64,000 nucleotides of DNA from Bacteroidaceae bacterium (GTDB lineage: Bacteria; Bacteroidota; Bacteroidia; Bacteroidales; Bacteroidaceae): assembly GCA_017465905.1 (NCBI GenBank), contig JAFTVE010000012.1, positions 1 to 64,000 of the forward strand, read 5' to 3'. The notes under the pieces are model-generated. The model searched no databases and was not told the DNA's origin. It saw only the letters and a list, made by a program, of their open reading frames with translations. A program made the position numbers and the translations under genes. Below are positions 9,472 to 17,655 of the stretch, piece after piece. Every line of letters begins with the position of its first letter. Positions within the stretch are counted from its first letter, which is position 1.

Positions 9472-9601
9472 ATAGTAAGTATAAAATGTGTTGTCGGGTA
9501 TATGAAAATGTTCGCTCTCTTATAATCAGTGAGCGGGTAAAGTTAACACATTTTTACGATTAAATGCGCAGAATGGGAATAAAATGTGCGAAAAACGTCT
9601 A

Positions 9602-10786
9602 TTAAGGGGCGAATTTCACCTTTTCGCCATGGATAATGACTTTTTTATCGTCGGCCAGTGTTGTGGCAAAGAGGTAGGCATCGCCTCCGTCGGACATTTT
9701 TAGGCGTTTGCGCAGCGCTTCGGGTCGTTCGGGAAAATTGCGTACGGAAATATTGGCTTTCTTGAGTTCAGAAGAGAGGCGCTTGAGTTCATTTTTGCCG
9801 AATCCATCGATGTTTTTCACTTCGAACACGCGCCCTGGGAAGTTGGGGACAAGGGTGTCGGAGGTGTAGAGATGGGTGTTGCGATGCAGTTTCTTGAGTC
9901 CATAGCGTGTGGCAGGTAGGCGGAAGCATCCTGCTTTCATCATTGAGCTGTTGGGCTCGTAAAGGAAGCGCCCTATGGTAGAGGTATAGGAGCAATGGGC
10001 ATCCTGTTCCTCTTCGAGTGTGTAGTCAAATGTCTGTGCACTCTCACCATGGAAGTTTACAGTGCGGATGTTTATGCTACGACTCATTTTGTTGCCCATG
10101 ATAAAGAGCAGCTCTTTACATTCATTATTAACTGATACTACATGTACTTCGTTCACCGAAGTCAGTTGGTTGATAGCTTGTGAGATGTCGAGCATGGGTG
10201 AGCACTTGACCATCACCTTTGTCGCTTTTTGTAGGAGTGCTGTCTCCAACTGGCATACGTCAGGCTCGCAGTCACTCAGCGCCACGACTTTGTTGCCTGC
10301 TCCGTCTCTTCGGGCAGGGTCTAGGAATATCCAGTCCTGCTGTGGCAGTGAGGATAGTATCTCTGTGCTGTTCCCATTTACGACTTTGATTGGCAATCTC
10401 AATAGTGCGAAGTTGTGTCGGGCTATCTGGCATAGTTCCTCGTTCCGTTCTATATAGGTGACCTCTTCAAAGTGCTCCGACATATAGCTGCAGTCAATGC
10501 CGAAGCCACCCGTTAGATCTGCCAACCGATGTCCCTGCATGAGCGAAGCCTTGTATCGGGCTGTAGTTTCTGATGAGCACTGCTCCATTGACAAACGGAC
10601 GGGATATATCACACCATCGGTAGCTGCCCAGGTAGGCAGTTTTGTGGATGCCAGTCTACGGCCTTCAATCTGTGTGGCAACCATTCGCATGTCTACATGC
10701 GGATAGCGTGATGCCTGCAAAGCCAAATGACGTACGTCGTCACCAGCATGTTCGCGGATAAAGGCCAGAGTCTGTTCGTCAATCAT
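9602..10786 (-). CDS. Class I SAM methyltransferase with THUMP-like C-terminal domain
   Basis: This 394-residue protein has the SAM-binding motif DLTGGFGID (90-98) and a DPARR motif (156-160) at the motif IV position. The C-terminal part (about 310-394) is a THUMP-like RNA-binding domain, so the substrate is probably RNA. The family is common in Bacteroidetes but its target base is not known to me. The gene is divergent from pgeF, 120 bases away. Confidence 0.85.
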   Translation of the reverse strand: MIDEQTLAFIREHAGDDVRHLALQASRYPHVDMRMVATQIEGRRLASTKLPTWAATDGVIYPVRLSMEQCSSETTARYKASLMQGHRLADLTGGFGIDCSYMSEHFEEVTYIERNEELCQIARHNFALLRLPIKVVNGNSTEILSSLPQQDWIFLDPARRDGAGNKVVALSDCEPDVCQLETALLQKATKVMVKCSPMLDISQAINQLTSVNEVHVVSVNNECKELLFIMGNKMSRSINIRTVNFHGESAQTFDYTLEEEQDAHCSYTSTIGRFLYEPNSSMMKAGCFRLPATRYGLKKLHRNTHLYTSDTLVPNFPGRVFEVKNIDGFGKNELKRLSSELKKANISVRNFPERPEALRKRLKMSDGGDAYLFATTLADDKKVIIHGEKVKFAP

Positions 10787-10858
10787 TGCGTATGGTATTC
10801 TTTTTGCAACAGCGAAGATACATCAACAACGGGAAACGGCAAAATTTAGCACTCTATT

Positions 10859-10890
10859 TTTGTAGATATTGCAAACATCGTGTACCTTTG
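10859..10890 (+). promoter_or_regulatory. Promoter of pgeF
   Basis: TTTG at 10859-10862 is separated by 20 bases from TACCTTTG at 10883-10890. This is a textbook Bacteroidetes -33/-7 pair. The leader to the first ATG is only about 10 bases. Confidence 0.8.
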
Positions 10891-10906
10891 TCTTTGAATC
10901 TATCAT

Positions 10907-11725
10907 ATGACTGCTATGAACAACACTGCCCAGCTCCATCTCTATCCGACACCCAATGGCAAGGTCACGGCATTCAGTACCACTCGCCATGGCGGATGTG
11001 GAAGCGATACATATGCATCTTTCAACTGTACCCCCTATGTTGGTGACGAGCCAGCCTTTGTTCGTGCCAATCAGGAGCAGCTATGCAAGCTGTTGGGAAT
11101 ATCTTTGGAGAGGCTTATCATCCCTTATCAGACCCACAGCTGCAATATCCTGACCATTGATGAGAACTTTATATACTTGTCGTCCGATGCGCGTCAGGCC
11201 ATTTTGCAGGAGAAGGATGCCGTGATGACCAGTATCCCTGGATTGTGCTTGTGCGTATCGACAGCTGACTGCATACCCATTCTGCTTTACGATGCAACCC
11301 ATCGGGCCATAGCGGCTGTTCATGCCGGCTGGAGGGGGACGGTATCACGTATCGTGACTCAAACATTGCAAGCTATGCAAAAGACTTATGGTACGATGGG
11401 CACCGATATTCATGCTGTAGTGGGGCCGGGTATCTCGCTTGATGCTTTCGAAGTGGGCATTGAGGTTTACGATGCTTTCAAGGAGGCTTCATTTGATATG
11501 GAGAGGATTGCTCGCTGGTACCCTGAGAAAGGCAAATATCACATTGATCTTCCTGTAGCGAATCGTCTGCAGCTACTTGCTGCCGGTGTGCCTCTTGGGC
11601 AGATTCATGATAGCGGCATCTGTACATATTCACGTTGTCGCGACTTCTTCTCAGCTCGTAGGTTAGGGGTAAAGTCGGGCAGAATACTCAATGGAATCAT
11701 GCTAAACACACCCCCCAACTCATAA
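10907..11725 (+). CDS. pgeF: Peptidoglycan editing factor PgeF (multicopper/laccase-fold, YfiH family)
   Basis: This 272-residue protein belongs to the YfiH family, once called polyphenol oxidase. Members keep wrong amino acids out of the cell-wall stem peptide and can also act as purine nucleoside phosphorylases. The metal-site residues are visible: His77 (QTHS), Cys122 (TADC) and His139 (VHAGWRG). The length is normal. ATG codons at positions 1 and 4 are both possible starts; the promoter spacing slightly favours the second. A 25-base gap of ACTCATA-type micro-repeats separates it from the next gene. Confidence 0.92.
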   Translation: MTAMNNTAQLHLYPTPNGKVTAFSTTRHGGCGSDTYASFNCTPYVGDEPAFVRANQEQLCKLLGISLERLIIPYQTHSCNILTIDENFIYLSSDARQAILQEKDAVMTSIPGLCLCVSTADCIPILLYDATHRAIAAVHAGWRGTVSRIVTQTLQAMQKTYGTMGTDIHAVVGPGISLDAFEVGIEVYDAFKEASFDMERIARWYPEKGKYHIDLPVANRLQLLAAGVPLGQIHDSGICTYSRCRDFFSARRLGVKSGRILNGIMLNTPPNS

Positions 11726-11750
11726 CTCACAACTCATAACTCACCCCCCC

Positions 11751-12419
11751 ATGTATACTATTACCGTATCCGAAGAGATAAAGGAGAAGTGGCCGGAATA
11801 CCGCGGAGCAGCCGTATATGCCACCGTTACGAATAGCTCCTACGATGAGGCTTTATGGGAAGAAATCGCCCATTTCACCGAACATTTACGTGCTACTGAG
11901 ACCACAGACAGCATCAAGCAGCAGCCCGTCATTACAGCCACTCGCGATGCTTACCGGGCATGTGGCAAGGACCCCAGTCGATATCGCCCTTCAGCGGAGG
12001 CATTGCGCCGTCGCCTACTCCGCGGACTCGAGCTATATCAGATCGATACGCTGGTGGACCTTATCAACCTGGTGTCATTGCGTACGGGATACAGTATTGG
12101 CGGTTTTGACGCTGATAAGATTGTAGGTACTGACCTCTGCCTCGGCATTGGCAATCACGATGAGCCCTTCGAGGGCATTGGTCGTGGTCCGCTAAACATT
12201 GAGTATATGCCTGTCATCCGCGATGCCATAGGTGGCATAGGCACCCCGACCAGCGACCATGAGCGCACGAAGATGGGCCTCGATACCCACCATATACTTG
12301 CCATTATCAATGGATATAGCGGTGGCGAGGGGTTGCAGGAGGCTGCAGAGATGACAATCGAACTTCTGCGTCGATATGCTTATGCTACAGACTGTAGAGC
12401 TTGGATGTTTGGTGAATAG
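11751..12419 (+). CDS. B3/B4 domain protein (PheRS-beta-like tRNA-binding domain)
   Basis: This 222-residue protein consists of a B3/B4 domain of the kind found in the phenylalanyl-tRNA synthetase beta chain. Matching stretches include the CGKDPSRYRPSAEALRRR region (about 72-89) and NLVSLRTGYSIGG. Stand-alone members are thought to act on mischarged or free amino acids or tRNA, but the role is not established. It probably shares a transcript with pgeF. Confidence 0.85.
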   Translation: MYTITVSEEIKEKWPEYRGAAVYATVTNSSYDEALWEEIAHFTEHLRATETTDSIKQQPVITATRDAYRACGKDPSRYRPSAEALRRRLLRGLELYQIDTLVDLINLVSLRTGYSIGGFDADKIVGTDLCLGIGNHDEPFEGIGRGPLNIEYMPVIRDAIGGIGTPTSDHERTKMGLDTHHILAIINGYSGGEGLQEAAEMTIELLRRYAYATDCRAWMFGE

Positions 12420-12552
12420 CGGTTTTTGCAGATTTTGTTTCATTTGTTCGCATTATCTCGCGAAAAAGTGCTAACTTTACCCGATAATTTCAGTTTGTAA
12501 GTTTGTGGCGCTTTAGCTCAAAAACTGACAAACTCAAAAAACTCAAATCAAC

Positions 12553-14484
12553 ATGAGCGACGAACTAAATATGCCCATTGAGGAACAGGTAGCGTATACT
12601 GACGACAACATACGCCACCTGAGTGATATGGAACACGTGCGCCTGCGTCCCGGTATGTATATCGGTAAGCTGGGCGACGGCTCACAGAACGACGACGGTA
12701 TCTATGTGCTTCTCAAGGAGGTTATCGACAACTCCATCGACGAGTTTAAGATGCATGCAGGCAAGCGCATTGAGATTGACATCACCGACCACAAGCGTGT
12801 CAGCGTGCGCGACTATGGCCGCGGCATCCCTCAGGGCAAGCTGATGGAGGCTGTGAGTGTGCTCAATACCGGCGGTAAGTACGACAGCAAGGCCTTCAAG
12901 AAAAGTGTGGGCCTGAACGGTGTGGGTGTGAAGGCAGTGAATGCGCTGAGTGCACACTTCGAGGCCAGCTCATACCGCGACGGCAAGGTGCGTACGGTAG
13001 TGTTCGAGAAGGGCAACATGGTGAGCGACACCACCGGGAATGCAGGCCCCGAGGAGACGGGTACACGCATCGTCTTTGAGCCCGATAACACGCTGTTTGT
13101 GGGCTACTCGTTCCGCTCGGCCTATATCGAGACCATGTTGCGCAACTACACCTACCTCAACACGGGTCTCACCATCATGTACAACGGCAAGCGCATCCTC
13201 TCGCGCAATGGTTTGGTAGACCTGCTCACCGACAACATGACGGCAACATCGCTCTACCCCATCATACACCTCAAGACCGAGGACATAGAGATTGCCTTCA
13301 CCCATACCGACCAGTACGGCGAGGAGTACTACTCCTTCGTCAATGGCCAGCATACCACACAGGGCGGTACTCACCAAAGTGCCTTCAAGGAGCATATTGC
13401 CCGCACCATCAAGGAGTTTTACAACAAAAACCACGAATTCACCGATATCCGCAACGGTATCGTGGGTGCCATCGCCATCAATGTGGAGGAGCCGGTTTTT
13501 GAGAGCCAGACCAAGGTGAAGCTGGGCTCTACCGCCATGGAACCCGGTGGCCGCAGCCTCAACAAGTTTGTGGGCGACTTCATCAAGACCGAGGTAGACA
13601 ACTACCTGCACCGCAACACCGAGGTGGCCGACACCATGCTGCAGAAGATTCAGGAGAGCGAGAAGGAGCGCAAAGCCATTGCCGGTGTCACCAAGATAGC
13701 CCGTGAGCGTGCCAAGAAGGTCAACATGCACAACCGCAAGCTGCGCGACTGCCGCATTCACTTCAACGACGCCAAGGGCGACCGCACCGACGAGTCGTGC
13801 ATCTTCATCACCGAGGGCGACTCAGCGAGCGGCTCCATCACCAAGAGTCGCGACGTGAATACACAGGCCGTATTCAGCCTGCGCGGTAAACCGCTCAATT
13901 CGTTCGGCCTCACCAAGAAGGTGGTCTACGAGAACGAGGAGTTTAACCTCCTGCAAGCCGCGCTCAACATCGAGGATGGCCTCGAGGGGCTCCGTTACAA
14001 CAAGGTCATCGTGGCCACCGATGCCGATGTCGACGGCATGCACATCCGCCTGCTGATGATTACCTTCTTCCTGCAGTTCTTCCCCGACCTCATCAAGAAG
14101 GGCCATGTATACATCCTGCAGACGCCGCTTTTCCGTGTGCGCAACAGGAAACGCCTCATCAAGGGCTACAAGAAGGAGAACGACACCGACCGCAAGAGCG
14201 ACTTCATCACCCGCTACTGCTACTCCGAGGAGGAGCGCCTGAAGGCCATCGCCGACCTCGGCCCCAATCCCGAGATCACCCGATTCAAGGGTCTCGGTGA
14301 GATTTCGCCCGACGAGTTCAAGCACTTCATCGGCAAGGACATCCGCCTGGAGCGTGTCAGCCTCCACAAGAACGATGCCGTGATGGACCTCCTCGAGTTC
14401 TACATGGGAAAGAACACCATGGAACGCCAGAACTTTATCATTGACAACCTCGTGGTGGAGGAGGATAAACCGGATGAGGAATAA
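12553..14484 (+). CDS. parE: DNA topoisomerase IV subunit B
   Basis: This 643-residue type IIA topoisomerase ATPase subunit has the GHKL ATPase features ([29 protein letters not shown]) and a TOPRIM domain with [17 protein letters not shown] and RFKGLGE. It is distinct from the second B subunit at 49.6 kb, which reads as GyrB. The ParE-type features are the [13 protein letters not shown] sequence and the lack of long insertions. No A subunit is adjacent. coaD follows 33 bases downstream. Confidence 0.92.
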   Translation: MSDELNMPIEEQVAYTDDNIRHLSDMEHVRLRPGMYIGKLGDGSQNDDGIYVLLKEVIDNSIDEFKMHAGKRIEIDITDHKRVSVRDYGRGIPQGKLMEAVSVLNTGGKYDSKAFKKSVGLNGVGVKAVNALSAHFEASSYRDGKVRTVVFEKGNMVSDTTGNAGPEETGTRIVFEPDNTLFVGYSFRSAYIETMLRNYTYLNTGLTIMYNGKRILSRNGLVDLLTDNMTATSLYPIIHLKTEDIEIAFTHTDQYGEEYYSFVNGQHTTQGGTHQSAFKEHIARTIKEFYNKNHEFTDIRNGIVGAIAINVEEPVFESQTKVKLGSTAMEPGGRSLNKFVGDFIKTEVDNYLHRNTEVADTMLQKIQESEKERKAIAGVTKIARERAKKVNMHNRKLRDCRIHFNDAKGDRTDESCIFITEGDSASGSITKSRDVNTQAVFSLRGKPLNSFGLTKKVVYENEEFNLLQAALNIEDGLEGLRYNKVIVATDADVDGMHIRLLMITFFLQFFPDLIKKGHVYILQTPLFRVRNRKRLIKGYKKENDTDRKSDFITRYCYSEEERLKAIADLGPNPEITRFKGLGEISPDEFKHFIGKDIRLERVSLHKNDAVMDLLEFYMGKNTMERQNFIIDNLVVEEDKPDEE

Positions 14485-14517
14485 CCAGTTGAAAGTGGAA
14501 AGATGAAAGATGAAAGT

Positions 14518-14964
14518 ATGTTCACAACTCGTATCGCTCTTTTTCCCGGTACCTTCGATCCCTTTACGATAGGGCATGATGCTTTGGTGCGCCGTGCGCT
14601 TGGCATCGTCGACGAGCTGTACATCGCCATCGGCATCAACATTGAGAAGCGCACGCTGCTTACTCTTGACGAGCGTATGGAGCGCATATCGGCTCTATAT
14701 AAGGATGAGCCGCGCATCCATGTCGTCAGCTACGAGGGGTTGACCACCGACTTTGCCGCGTCCGTCGGTGCACAGTTCATCATCCGGGGCGTGCGCAGCA
14801 GCGTCGACTTCGAGTATGAGCGCAGCATTGCCGATGTCAACCGTATGCTCACCGGCATCGACACCCTGCTGCTCATCAGCGAGCCCCAGTATGCCGCCAT
14901 CAGCAGCAGCATGGTGCGCGAGCTCGCCCGCTTCGGCAAGGACATCGCTCCCTACCTCCCCTGA
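14518..14964 (+). CDS. coaD: Pantetheine-phosphate adenylyltransferase CoaD
   Basis: This protein carries out the penultimate step of coenzyme A synthesis, transferring AMP from ATP to 4'-phosphopantetheine. The nucleotidyltransferase motif FPGTFDPFTIGH is at the N-terminus and the ISSSMVREL motif near the C-terminus. I place the start at MFTTRIALFPG (14518, 148 residues). An ATG at 14503 is in frame, but the bases before 14518 are micro-repeats (GAAAGATGAAAG) of the type seen at many junctions. Direct repeat 1 begins at its stop codon. Confidence 0.93.
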   Translation: MFTTRIALFPGTFDPFTIGHDALVRRALGIVDELYIAIGINIEKRTLLTLDERMERISALYKDEPRIHVVSYEGLTTDFAASVGAQFIIRGVRSSVDFEYERSIADVNRMLTGIDTLLLISEPQYAAISSSMVRELARFGKDIAPYLP

Positions 14965-15042
14965 GGATAGCGCATAGGAGCCCCCCGATGCCCCTCAAAG
15001 TCAGAGGACAGCCACCCACCGACTCACTTCTTGATGGTAAAC
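14961..15042. repeat. Direct repeat DR1, left copy
   Basis: About 82 bases starting at the coaD stop align with 16484-16567 with few differences (CTGAGGATAGCGCATAGGAG is almost shared). DR1 ends with a sequence that would encode FTIKK-stop on the minus strand, matching the FAIKK-stop end of the LolA-like gene next to DR2. So DR1 keeps the coaD side and a tail fragment of the next gene. Confidence 0.85.
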
Positions 15043-15080
15043 CATGAAGATACTTACGCTTGCAGTGAATAGGCGGCAAA

Positions 15081-15182
15081 GTGCACCTTCTTGTGTACAA
15101 AAAGTGTACAAATAAGTGTAAATCTTTTTGGCTTAACTATTATGGCACTCAGCGGATTATGCCAACAAAAGTGTACATTTGC
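15081..15182 (+). repeat. Inverted repeat, left arm
   Basis: It aligns with the reverse complement of 16351-16450 at roughly 80 percent identity, including the shared block CAACAAAAGTGTACATTTGC and the block GTGTAAATCTTTT. GTGTACA motifs recur inside each arm. Confidence 0.85.
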
Positions 15183-15295
15183 TTTTTGAGGTGATTTATT
15201 CCCGATTGTCCAATGGAATAGACTAAGCCACCGGATAGTCTTATGCCATATTGCCAATATATTACTCCAAGTTGCCGAATATGATTTTATTTTAT

Positions 15296-15303
15296 TACTT
15301 TTG
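15296..15303 (+). promoter_or_regulatory. -7 box for the CPBP gene
   Basis: TACTTTTG fits the -7 consensus, with TTGC at 15272-15275 exactly 20 bases upstream as a near -33 box. The leader to the ATG is about 20 bases. Confidence 0.6.
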
Positions 15304-15327
15304 CAAATAATTTGAAATCTTATTGTT

Positions 15328-15984
15328 ATGGCAGCTAAAATTAAAGGCGTATTGGTCCTGATAGGAGTATTCCTTATTTTCTGGTGGGGAGTGTCATTCA
15401 CAACAGGTTTTTTGTATAATGTATTTTCTTCGTCCGTTTTATCAGCCTTTGCGGCTAAGCTGATTTTCTCGTTTCCTTTCTTATATGTAATATTCAGGAA
15501 ATCGAAAATCTCTTTTATTAATGAAAAGACCGTTAACGAAAAGACTTGCCCTTGGTGGGTTCTATTGGGTCTTGGACTTGCAATTGCATTAATGGCAAGA
15601 ATCTATTATCATCTTTTCAGTCCATACTCGGCTGGTTCCGAAAATATCACTTATCATGGATTGGAAGCGATTTGCATGTTTATAAGTAGTGTGTTGATTA
15701 CTCCTATAATAGAAGAACTGTTTTTTAGGAAGTGGATGGTAACGTATCTTGAAAGAAAAGATATCAAACCTATATATATACTTCTCATTACATCAGTTTT
15801 GTTTTTCATTGTCCATACGAATACCCAATACATGTATTTTCGATTTGACACGTTACTCTCTGGAGCAATATTGTATTATATCTATACCCGCTATCGTAAT
15901 ATAAAGTATTGCATATCTGTACATATTATATGGAATATGGTTGTGAACTTAATTTCTATCGCAAATCAACATATGTTATTATAA
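15328..15984 (+). CDS. CPBP family intramembrane glutamic endopeptidase
   Basis: This 218-residue membrane protein has about six to seven hydrophobic segments and the CPBP (Abi, type II CAAX protease) motifs: EELFFRKW (motif 1, EExxxR) and FIVHTNTQYMY (motif 2, FxxxH). The third, N/H-containing motif is near IWNMVVN. Family members cleave within the membrane; some act in bacteriocin immunity or stress. Codon use is AT-rich compared with both neighbours, and the gene is the only cargo of the repeat-bounded insertion, which points to horizontal gain. The substrate is unknown. Confidence 0.85.
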   Translation: MAAKIKGVLVLIGVFLIFWWGVSFTTGFLYNVFSSSVLSAFAAKLIFSFPFLYVIFRKSKISFINEKTVNEKTCPWWVLLGLGLAIALMARIYYHLFSPYSAGSENITYHGLEAICMFISSVLITPIIEELFFRKWMVTYLERKDIKPIYILLITSVLFFIVHTNTQYMYFRFDTLLSGAILYYIYTRYRNIKYCISVHIIWNMVVNLISIANQHMLL

Positions 15985-16130
15985 CATCTGATACTACAAC
16001 CGACTCATGTCAACTGTAACAGGTGAAAACAAGTTTCTTTATTAATTGCCAGAAAACATACCACCACCTCTTCTGCTATATCCCAACTTGTAACCTATCA
16101 TCATCGCTGTTCTATAGTGCCAAAATTATT

Positions 16131-16218
16131 TATCCCTGCAAATAGAAAACGTTCTACCTGCAAGTAGAAAACATTCTGCCTGCAAGTAGAAAAGTTTCTA
16201 CCTGCAAGTAGAAAAAGC
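16131..16218. repeat. 22-bp-period dyad array 2 (4 copies)
   Basis: Four direct units start at 16131, 16153, 16175 and 16197, exactly 22 bp apart. Each holds a dyad of the form TCTACCTGCAAGTAGA followed by a short A-rich linker. The first copy is degenerate. The period matches array 1 at 184-283, though the core sequence differs. Confidence 0.9.
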
Positions 16219-16350
16219 GATAGGCAAGGAGATGCTGGAGAACAATAGGTTAGAGGCTACGATTTGGCTTTGTCATTGTCTGAAAGCCTCACAGCTTCGC
16301 AACCTTTGAGAGCAAACAACGAAAAATGTGTAAAAAACACATGCCCAAAG

Positions 16351-16450
16351 GCAAATGTACACTTTTGTTGGCGTAATCCGCTGAGCATCATCGTAGTTAA
16401 GCCGAAAAGATTTACACAAAAATTACATCTTTTGTACACAAAATGTACAC
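16351..16450 (-). repeat. Inverted repeat, right arm
   Basis: This is the partner of 15081-15182 in opposite orientation. The minus strand carries the same GTGTAAATCTTTT, CTCAGCGGATTA and CAACAAAAGTGTACATTTGC blocks. Confidence 0.85.
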
Positions 16451-16483
16451 ATCTCTAGCTGTTTTCAGAGTTTCAAGAAATGT

Positions 16484-16567
16484 CTGAGGGATAGCGCATA
16501 GGAGAGCCCCGATGCCCCTCAAGTCGGGAGGGACAGCCACTCACATGCTCATTTCTTAATGGCAAAC
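16484..16567. repeat. Direct repeat DR2, right copy
   Basis: This aligns with DR1 (14961-15042). It starts with the same CTGAGG(G)ATAGCGCATAGG seen at the coaD stop and runs into the last codons of the LolA-like gene, so it keeps the gene side of the presumed original junction. Confidence 0.85.
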
Positions 16568-17160
16568 AGACTATTGTCGAGCTTTGCTCCCTCACTGATG
16601 TCGGTCAGCGTATAGGAGGTGTAGTCGCCATTGGTGTAGTGCATCATGATGGTGCTGATGCGCTTCGTGCCTTTGTCGTAGCGTGCCTCCACCTTACTGA
16701 TGCCTCCGCGTGCCTTCTCGTCGTCGAGCTCCACCTCCACGATGTGGCAGTCGTCCAGTTCGTCCACATTCATCTTTGTCATATACTCCTCGGCTTCGTG
16801 ATAGTCGCCCGTCATGGCAGCCAGCAGCATGATGCGCATCATCTTGGCAGTGCCGCTCTTGGCGCTCATCACGCGGCGCTTACCCTTGGTCACCATCATC
16901 ACCTGCATGTCGTTGATGACAAAGCAGTCGCCTGCAGGCTCATCATAGTGGATTGACATGAGCCCCGGGGCATACTGGAAGCTGGCCGTGCTGCTGACGG
17001 TAGTCTCCAAGGGGGCTACGTACTTGTCTTGCTGTAGGCGCGACACGATACTTGTGGTACTACTGCCTACTTGCTTGATGGCATCGAGCACGGCGTGGTC
17101 TTGCGCTGCCATCCACATGGGAGCAGCAATAATCATTAGGGAGAGAAGGATTTTTTTCAT
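16549..17160 (-). CDS. LolA-like outer membrane lipoprotein carrier family protein
   Basis: This 203-residue protein has a signal peptide (MKKILLSLMIIAAPMWMAAQ). The mature part reads as the LolA fold: an early TTVSSTASFQYAPGLMSIHY strand pattern and the VINDMQVMM turn. LolA-like carriers accompany MMPL exporters in aryl polyene and flexirubin clusters, where they probably move the lipid across the periplasm. Here it is the last gene of the cluster, but it is separated from the MMPL gene by 495 bases, so it may have its own promoter. The assignment is moderate because the sequence is divergent. Confidence 0.7.
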   Translation of the reverse strand: MKKILLSLMIIAAPMWMAAQDHAVLDAIKQVGSSTTSIVSRLQQDKYVAPLETTVSSTASFQYAPGLMSIHYDEPAGDCFVINDMQVMMVTKGKRRVMSAKSGTAKMMRIMLLAAMTGDYHEAEEYMTKMNVDELDDCHIVEVELDDEKARGGISKVEARYDKGTKRISTIMMHYTNGDYTSYTLTDISEGAKLDNSLFAIKK

Positions 17161-17241
17161 GAATTATGATTTATGAATTATGATTTTTTTAATGGCACAC
17201 GGATGACACTGATTTTACGGATTGCCACAGATTTTTTTTTT

Positions 17242-17414
17242 GGTAATAATATAGATGTTGTCCAAGCCTCGGTATTGTCCCCCTAGATTAGGGGGACGAG
17301 CGAAGCGGAGGGGGTCTTATCTACGAGAAGCGTACCACCTCCCCCTCTTCGAGGGTACTCCTCCTAACCTAGGAGGAGAATTTTAAGAATGTGGACAACT
17401 CCTATATTATTGCC
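17242..17414. repeat. Hairpin-rich 173-bp element with 24-bp inverted ends
   Basis: The ends 17242-17265 and 17391-17414 are inverted copies (GGTAATAATATAGATGTTGT against its near complement). Inside are two further hairpins, CCCCCTAgatTAGGGGG and CTCCTCCTAacCTAGGAGGAG. The element looks like a MITE or REP/BIME unit. The rest of the gap 17161-17655 holds only micro-repeats (ATTATCC and TTTCAA units) and no gene. Confidence 0.75.
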
Positions 17415-17655
17415 TTTTTTTTTCATTATCCATTATCTATTATCCATTGTCCATTATCAAGTTGCCGTCCGGATGGCAGTTTTCGTTTTCGTCTTCGTTA
17501 ATCTTTCAACTTTATAAATGCTTTCGCATTTAAGAAGACTTGCTGGCTCGGCATAACCCCGCACGCGGTTTCTGCACTCGCAACGCTGCGTCTTTCAATT
17601 TTGACCTTGGCCCCTTTGGGCGTCGACCTTCGGTTCATCTTTCAACTTTCAATTT

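Larger units (their letters stand above)
15043..16483. mobile_element. AT-rich CPBP-carrying insertion with inverted-repeat ends
   Basis: About 1.44 kb lies between the two direct repeats. Near each end is a copy of a ~100-base inverted repeat (15081-15182 and 16351-16450). The interior holds one CPBP protease gene with AT-rich codons, unlike the GC-richer neighbours, and a 22-bp repeat array. No transposase or recombinase gene is present, so it is non-autonomous if mobile. The mobile reading is inference from repeat structure. Confidence 0.65.

Noticed and set aside
12970-14577. Long antisense frames across parE
   Set aside because: They mirror the GC-rich codon pattern of parE and resemble no family.
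15054-15401. Open frame in the left inverted repeat encoding KANVHFCW and VKPKRFT strings, also seen in the right arm
   Set aside because: The shared strings follow from the shared DNA repeat; there is no independent sign of coding.
16197-16310. Short coding-like stretch GKEMLENNRLEATIWL after array 2
   Set aside because: No start codon and only about 30 codons; could be a remnant but cannot be supported.
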